DNA from: Bacillus sp. 1NLA3E
Lineage (GTDB): Bacteria > Bacillota > Bacilli > Bacillales > Cytobacillaceae
Length of the DNA stretch: 64,000 nt
Direction of reading: 5' to 3'
NCBI RefSeq assembly: GCF_000242895.2
Contig: NC_021171.1
Location: 3,010,001-3,074,000 of the forward strand
Part shown: positions 60,104 to 64,000 of the stretch, one piece after another
How the letters are laid out: every line of letters starts with the position of its first letter
Position numbering within the stretch: the first letter of the stretch is position 1
Made by a program: the position numbers and the translations under genes
The notes under the pieces: generated by a model
Databases searched by the model: none
What the model was told of the DNA's origin: nothing
The model's input: only the letters and a program-made list of their open reading frames with translations

Positions 60104-61975
60104 TTGAATACTCGAAACTATCTCGACAGTTTTCTAGAAAGTGGCAATACTGACTTTATTGGAATTAATGCCTTAGGGATATTACGCAAAGACCTTGTAG
60201 CTGTTCTTGGAATGGAACGAGTAAAAGGATTTTTATTACGTTATAGTCGTCAATGCGGAATAAATGATTGCAAGCATATGAAAGAAAATTATTTATGGGA
60301 ACCAGAAATTGAATTATTTCATGCTGGCTATAAAGTAAACGAAATTAGAGGACATGCAAAATTGCACCCCGTCAAGATTAAATGTAATAAATTTAGAGAT
60401 GAGTTTTATTTTGAATCCTTTTTTAATTATTCAATCGAGGCTGAACAACATATTCAACATTTTGGAAAAAATAATGAACCCGTTTGCTATACTCTTATGG
60501 GTTATGCCAACGGTTATGCAAGTGAATATTATGGTCAGGATATTTTATTTAAAGAAATAGAATGTATTGGAAAAGGAGATTCTCAATGCCGATTTATAGG
60601 TAAATTAATAAAAGACTGGGGTCCTGAAATAAATGAAATATTGCCCCTCTTTAAGGAGGAAAACTTAAGCGCCGAATTAGACAGAGCCTACCAACGAATT
60701 AAAGAACAGAAAAAAGCTTTACGAGATGCGCTTGATATTAGTGAAAAATTATCAAAAATATTAATTCAAGGAGGAAATATATCGAGTGTTCTGGAGGTAT
60801 TATCAAACCGACTGTCTACGACGGTTCTTTTTGAGGACAGAAATTTTAATCTAATAGAATCCTTTGGTAGTTTTTCCCCCTATAGTTTCAAAGATTATTT
60901 TCAAAAAGAAAAGAGAAAAAAACTCCCATGGATGAAAGCATTATTTGAAGAAAAAAGAACTATTCAATTAAACATAGATGAACGGTTTGGTTGTCAACAT
61001 GAACGTCTAACTTCTCCAGTCATACTAAATAACGAAGTGTGGGCATACATCTCTTTAATTAAAATCCATGGTAATTTTGACGAAATAGATTATGTCTTGC
61101 TAGAAAGGGCTAATACTATTTGTGCGCTTCATTTTTCAAATGAACGTAATGCGATTGAGACAGAAAAAAGAATAAAAGGCGGTTTTTTAAGTGAATTGTT
61201 AACCGATAAGCCTGATTATAAAAGCCTCACTTATCGAATGAAACTGATGGGTTATGACTTAAACAAAGATCATTACGTTTATATGCTAAATATAAATGAA
61301 TATGAAGACAAAAGAGGAAGATTATTTGAAGTTAATAATAAAATAATCGATGAAGTTAATTACCAACTAAATTCATATGGTAAGAGCTGCATTGTTACAA
61401 ATTTATTGGATAAGATTATTGTACTCATCCCCAAAGAGTTTTTAATTAAGATGAAAACAACTCCTAAAAAATTGGGAGAATTAATAGAAAAAACAATTCG
61501 TAAAAAGTATGGACATTCAAACCTATATTTAGGGATAAGTTCATTATTTAAAGGATTGGAAAATTTCAGGAAAGCCTATGAAGAATCCAGCATATCAATT
61601 TCTATTGCCTCCAGAAAAGAAAGCACTAAAACTATCATTTGTTATGAAGATTTAGGATATTTAGGTTTTTTACTTACAACTAATAATATTGCCGAACTTG
61701 AAAAGTACGCTAAAAATTTATTATCTGATCTATTAATCTATGATAAAAAAAGTAATTCAGAATTTATGAAAACGCTTTATTTTTTATTAGAATTTCAAGG
61801 AAATATAACCTTAGTGTCTCGAAAACTTATGTTGTCAGATGGTGCTGTCAGATACCGATTAAAGCGCATTTCTGAAATTACAAATCTTGATTTTGGCAAC
61901 ACAAAGGACTTCTTAAATGCACATTTAGCATTACAAATTTACCTTCTTTTCGGAATATGGGATTTAACTGGTTAA
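60104..61975 (+). CDS. XylR_N/V4R sensor joined to a PucR-type output: aromatic-responsive regulator
   Basis: TTG 60,104, 7 bases after AGGAGG, gives 623 residues. Residues 8-100 match XylR_N (LGILRKDLVAVLGMERVKGF, CGINDCKHMKENYLWEPEIE, HPVKI). Residues 130-190 are a V4R domain (CYTLMGYANGYASEYYGQDI, ECIGKGDSQCRFIG), then a coiled coil, a GAF-like part (about 215-345), and a CdaR/PucR C terminus ending in the helix-turn-helix FQGNITLVSRKLMLSDGAVR. The sigma-54 AAA+ domain of XylR/DmpR is absent. It probably binds an aromatic effector and regulates the adjacent dehydrogenase genes. Confidence 0.85.
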   Translation: MNTRNYLDSFLESGNTDFIGINALGILRKDLVAVLGMERVKGFLLRYSRQCGINDCKHMKENYLWEPEIELFHAGYKVNEIRGHAKLHPVKIKCNKFRDEFYFESFFNYSIEAEQHIQHFGKNNEPVCYTLMGYANGYASEYYGQDILFKEIECIGKGDSQCRFIGKLIKDWGPEINEILPLFKEENLSAELDRAYQRIKEQKKALRDALDISEKLSKILIQGGNISSVLEVLSNRLSTTVLFEDRNFNLIESFGSFSPYSFKDYFQKEKRKKLPWMKALFEEKRTIQLNIDERFGCQHERLTSPVILNNEVWAYISLIKIHGNFDEIDYVLLERANTICALHFSNERNAIETEKRIKGGFLSELLTDKPDYKSLTYRMKLMGYDLNKDHYVYMLNINEYEDKRGRLFEVNNKIIDEVNYQLNSYGKSCIVTNLLDKIIVLIPKEFLIKMKTTPKKLGELIEKTIRKKYGHSNLYLGISSLFKGLENFRKAYEESSISISIASRKESTKTIICYEDLGYLGFLLTTNNIAELEKYAKNLLSDLLIYDKKSNSEFMKTLYFLLEFQGNITLVSRKLMLSDGAVRYRLKRISEITNLDFGNTKDFLNAHLALQIYLLFGIWDLTG

Positions 61976-62000
61976 ATTAATTCTTTTTTGATTTTTTATT

Positions 62001-62028
62001 AGGGGTAGTGTCAATGACACCGCCCCTA
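62001..62028 (+). terminator. Terminator of the V4R-PucR gene
   Basis: AGGGGTAGTGTCA / TGACACCGCCCCT stem followed by ATTTTG. Confidence 0.75.
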
Positions 62029-62200
62029 TTTTGTTGCTTATATTTTTCCATTTATAGAAATCCTCAAAAATACAAAGAAATTTTAATAAAATCCTGTATA
62101 TATTTATTTGAATTTTTAAAATATTATGAAAATAGTTAGATAAGCTGTCTTAGAAGAATAAAAACTTTTCTAACAATATTTACTATTGGAGTTGATAAAA

Positions 62201-63298
62201 ATGAAAACAAAAGCTATTGTTACTCGAAATCAAGGCGAATTTAGTATGGAAGAAGTTACAATTCATGAACCAAAGGAGGAGGAAGTACTTATTCGAATTA
62301 AAGCTGTAGGCGTGTGCCATACTGACTTGAGTGTTAAGAACGGTTCCATTCCCTGTCCAATGCCAATCGTTTTGGGGCACGAAGGTGCTGGTGTAGTTGA
62401 ACAGGTAGGTGCAGCAGTTCAAGGAATAGAACCAGGAGATCACGTGCTTCTCTCCTACAGCACTTGTGGTAAATGTGATGCTTGTCTTCAAGGTAAACCT
62501 TACGGATGTTCTAGTTTTGTTATGTTCAATTTTGGCGGGGTTATGCCCGATGGAACACGACGTATCGAAAAAGAAGGTGAAGAAATTTCCAGCTTCTTTG
62601 GGCAATCTTCGTTTTCGGAATATTCCGTTACTAATTATCGTAATCTTGTTAAAGTCCCGAAAGACGTTCCACTTGAAACCCTAGCCCCGCTAAGCTGCGG
62701 TATTTCAACAGGAAGCGGAGCAGTTATTAATAAGCTTAAACCAGAGCCTGGATCTAGCATTGCTGTTTTTGGTTGTGGTGCTGTTGGGTTGAGCGCTGTT
62801 ATGGCAGCTAAGTTAAAGGGCTGCACAACCATTATTGCCATTGACATTAATGATAATCGATTAGAACTGGCTAAAGAATTGGGAGCTACTCATTCAATTA
62901 ACAGTACTGAAGTTGAAAATGTCATTGGTAAAATCCATGAATTATCAAACGGCGGAGTAAATTATTCAGTTGAAACGAGTGGTTTGCCTCTAGTTTTACG
63001 ACAAGCTGTTGACAGCACTAAAGCGCTTGGAACAACTGCAGTTGTCGGTGCCCCCCCTGTCGGAACAACCGTAGAGTTAGACCACTTTGGAATTATATTA
63101 GAGAAAACAATTACGGGGGTCATCATGGGGAGCGGAGTTCCACAAATTTTTATTCCGCAATTAATTGAATTATATAAACAAGGCTTGTTTCCATATGACA
63201 AACTTATTAAAACGTATGATTTTAGTCAAATTGAGCAAGCTGCGGCAGATTCAAAGAGTGGAATCGCAATAAAACCAGTCATGCGAGTGTCTGAATAA
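62201..63298 (+). CDS. xylB-like: Zinc-dependent aryl-alcohol-type dehydrogenase
   Basis: ATG 62,201, 9 bases after GGAG, gives 365 residues of the MDR family. Catalytic zinc ligands Cys39 (GVCHTD), His60-Glu61 (GHEGAG) and Cys166 (LSCGIST); structural zinc Cys89, Cys92, Cys95, Cys103 (TCGKCDACLQGKPYGC). Rossmann motif GCGAVG at 191-196, followed by AIDIND, whose Asp favours NAD. Closest in pattern to class III-like and benzyl-alcohol dehydrogenases. With the aldehyde dehydrogenase gene downstream it would convert an aryl alcohol to an acid. Confidence 0.88.
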   Translation: MKTKAIVTRNQGEFSMEEVTIHEPKEEEVLIRIKAVGVCHTDLSVKNGSIPCPMPIVLGHEGAGVVEQVGAAVQGIEPGDHVLLSYSTCGKCDACLQGKPYGCSSFVMFNFGGVMPDGTRRIEKEGEEISSFFGQSSFSEYSVTNYRNLVKVPKDVPLETLAPLSCGISTGSGAVINKLKPEPGSSIAVFGCGAVGLSAVMAAKLKGCTTIIAIDINDNRLELAKELGATHSINSTEVENVIGKIHELSNGGVNYSVETSGLPLVLRQAVDSTKALGTTAVVGAPPVGTTVELDHFGIILEKTITGVIMGSGVPQIFIPQLIELYKQGLFPYDKLIKTYDFSQIEQAAADSKSGIAIKPVMRVSE

Positions 63299-63412
63299 AC
63301 GGAGAAACTACTTTTTAAATCAACTAATACTCAATTTACCTAACTGTTTAAGATAATGAAAATTATGAAAGCGCTTCATAAACAAGATGGAAGCGACCTA
63401 GGAGGTAAACAA

Positions 63413-64000
63413 ATGAAAGAAACAGTAGAAAAGGTTGATTTATGGATTAATAATACTATTGTATCGTCTCATGACCAATTTGAAATTAGAGACCCTGGGC
63501 GTTTAAGTGATGTTGTTGCACAAGTTACGAAAGGTACTGTTGAGATTGCCAATATGGCTGTTGAAGCAGCTCATCGTGCATTCCTAACCTGGAGAAAAGT
63601 TGATGTTGCTGAACGAATAAATATGGTCTTGGCTGCTGCTGTTGCACTAGAATTAGAAATTCCACATTTAAGCACATTATTAGTAAGAGAACATGGAGGA
63701 TTATTGGGAGAAGCCATGACAGATCTGGGCTATGGTGTAGGAGTGACACAATTTACAGCAGGTATTGCTCAATCCTTTCTCGTTCCAGAAGTGATTGAGG
63801 ATGAAAATACTAGAATCGAAATAGCAAAAGTGCCTCGGGGCGTTACCGTCGCAATTGTCCCCTGGAATTTCCCAATCGTATTAACGATGATGAAATTGGC
63901 TCCAGCGTTAGTAACTGGAAATACAATCGTGGTTAAGCCATCCCCACTTGCCCCGGCAGCTATAACACAAGCTTTGAAAAAAATGGCTGCCGAATTACCT
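63413..64000 (+). CDS. Aldehyde dehydrogenase, cut by the right edge
   Basis: ATG 63,413, 7 bases after AGGAGG; 196 codons are visible with no stop. WINNTIVSSHDQFEIRDPGR opens the fold, and RGVTVAIVPWNFPIVLTMMK with GNTIVVKPSPLAP is the NAD-binding region of the ALDH superfamily. The catalytic Cys and Glu lie beyond the window. It probably oxidises the aldehyde made by the upstream dehydrogenase, for example a benzaldehyde. The 114-base gap holds a palindromic AAGCGCTT that resembles a shortened cre box. Confidence 0.88.
   Translation, partial: MKETVEKVDLWINNTIVSSHDQFEIRDPGRLSDVVAQVTKGTVEIANMAVEAAHRAFLTWRKVDVAERINMVLAAAVALELEIPHLSTLLVREHGGLLGEAMTDLGYGVGVTQFTAGIAQSFLVPEVIEDENTRIEIAKVPRGVTVAIVPWNFPIVLTMMKLAPALVTGNTIVVKPSPLAPAAITQALKKMAAELP

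Noticed and set aside
63366-63378. cre-like catabolite-repression box (TGAAAGCGCTTCA) between the alcohol and aldehyde dehydrogenase genes
   Set aside because: It is one base shorter than the 14-base consensus, so the half-sites are out of phase; kept only as a remark.

Overview
The window looks like a chromosomal segment of a low-GC Gram-positive bacterium of the Bacillaceae (Bacillus/Neobacillus/Peribacillus type). The evidence is AT-rich DNA, strong AGGAGG-type ribosome binding sites, frequent TTG/GTG starts, and families typical of that group: KamA/YokU, Bce-type peptide-antibiotic modules, YezG-family immunity proteins, ABC-LytTR regulators and PucR-type regulators. No rRNA, tRNA or CRISPR array was seen.

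Bases 1-49,500 form an accessory region, mostly read on the minus strand. It has many short orphan genes: SUKH/SMI1-KNR4, DUF2314+Imm33, two DUF4279 paralogues, a YezG-family protein, lipoproteins and small membrane proteins. Two repeat systems divide it. The first is a short hairpin repeat (left flank GGCCC, right arm GCGCCC) found in about twenty intergenic gaps, which reads as an intrinsic terminator for the minus-strand genes. The second is a unit made of the 3' part of a lysine 2,3-aminomutase gene (kamA') followed by yokU. It occurs near 11, 17, 22 and 46 kb, as a yokU half at 24.7 kb and as a kamA' stub at 49.3 kb. No full kamA is present.

The kamA'/yokU units frame complete modules: a Bce-type ABC transporter with two-component system (11.9-16.4 kb), an ABC-2 exporter with an ABC-LytTR fusion regulator (18.2-21.1 kb), and a polymorphic nuclease toxin with helical partner and immunity gene (22.5-24.6 kb). 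The 25-46 kb stretch holds small membrane proteins, a c-di-GMP group (diguanylate cyclase, HD-GYP protein, frameshifted GGDEF gene), and a group II intron inserted inside one hairpin repeat. It also holds a two-component operon with a phospholipid-methyltransferase-like gene and a VTT membrane protein. An AraC-controlled redox cluster follows (two aldo/keto reductases, MFS exporter, SDR, double carboxymuconolactone-decarboxylase protein). A DMT exporter near 4.5 kb is preceded by an 18-codon leader ORF with alternative hairpins, a likely translational attenuator.

From 49.7 kb to the right edge lies an aromatic meta-cleavage cluster: Rieske dioxygenase alpha/beta, SDR dihydrodiol dehydrogenase, extradiol dioxygenase, amidohydrolase-type decarboxylase, alpha/beta hydrolase, hydratase, 4-hydroxy-2-oxovalerate aldolase and acylating acetaldehyde dehydrogenase. 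A divergent LysR regulator, a XylR_N/V4R-PucR regulator, and plus-strand aryl-alcohol and aldehyde dehydrogenases flank it. Together they could oxidise an aryl alcohol to an aryl carboxylate and then to pyruvate and acetyl-CoA, in the manner of the p-cymene/p-cumate route. The substrate is inferred.

Candidate operators were read directly for the LysR, AraC, LytTR, Bce-type and OmpR-type regulators. Family assignments come from recognising motifs and overall sequence; no database search was run.
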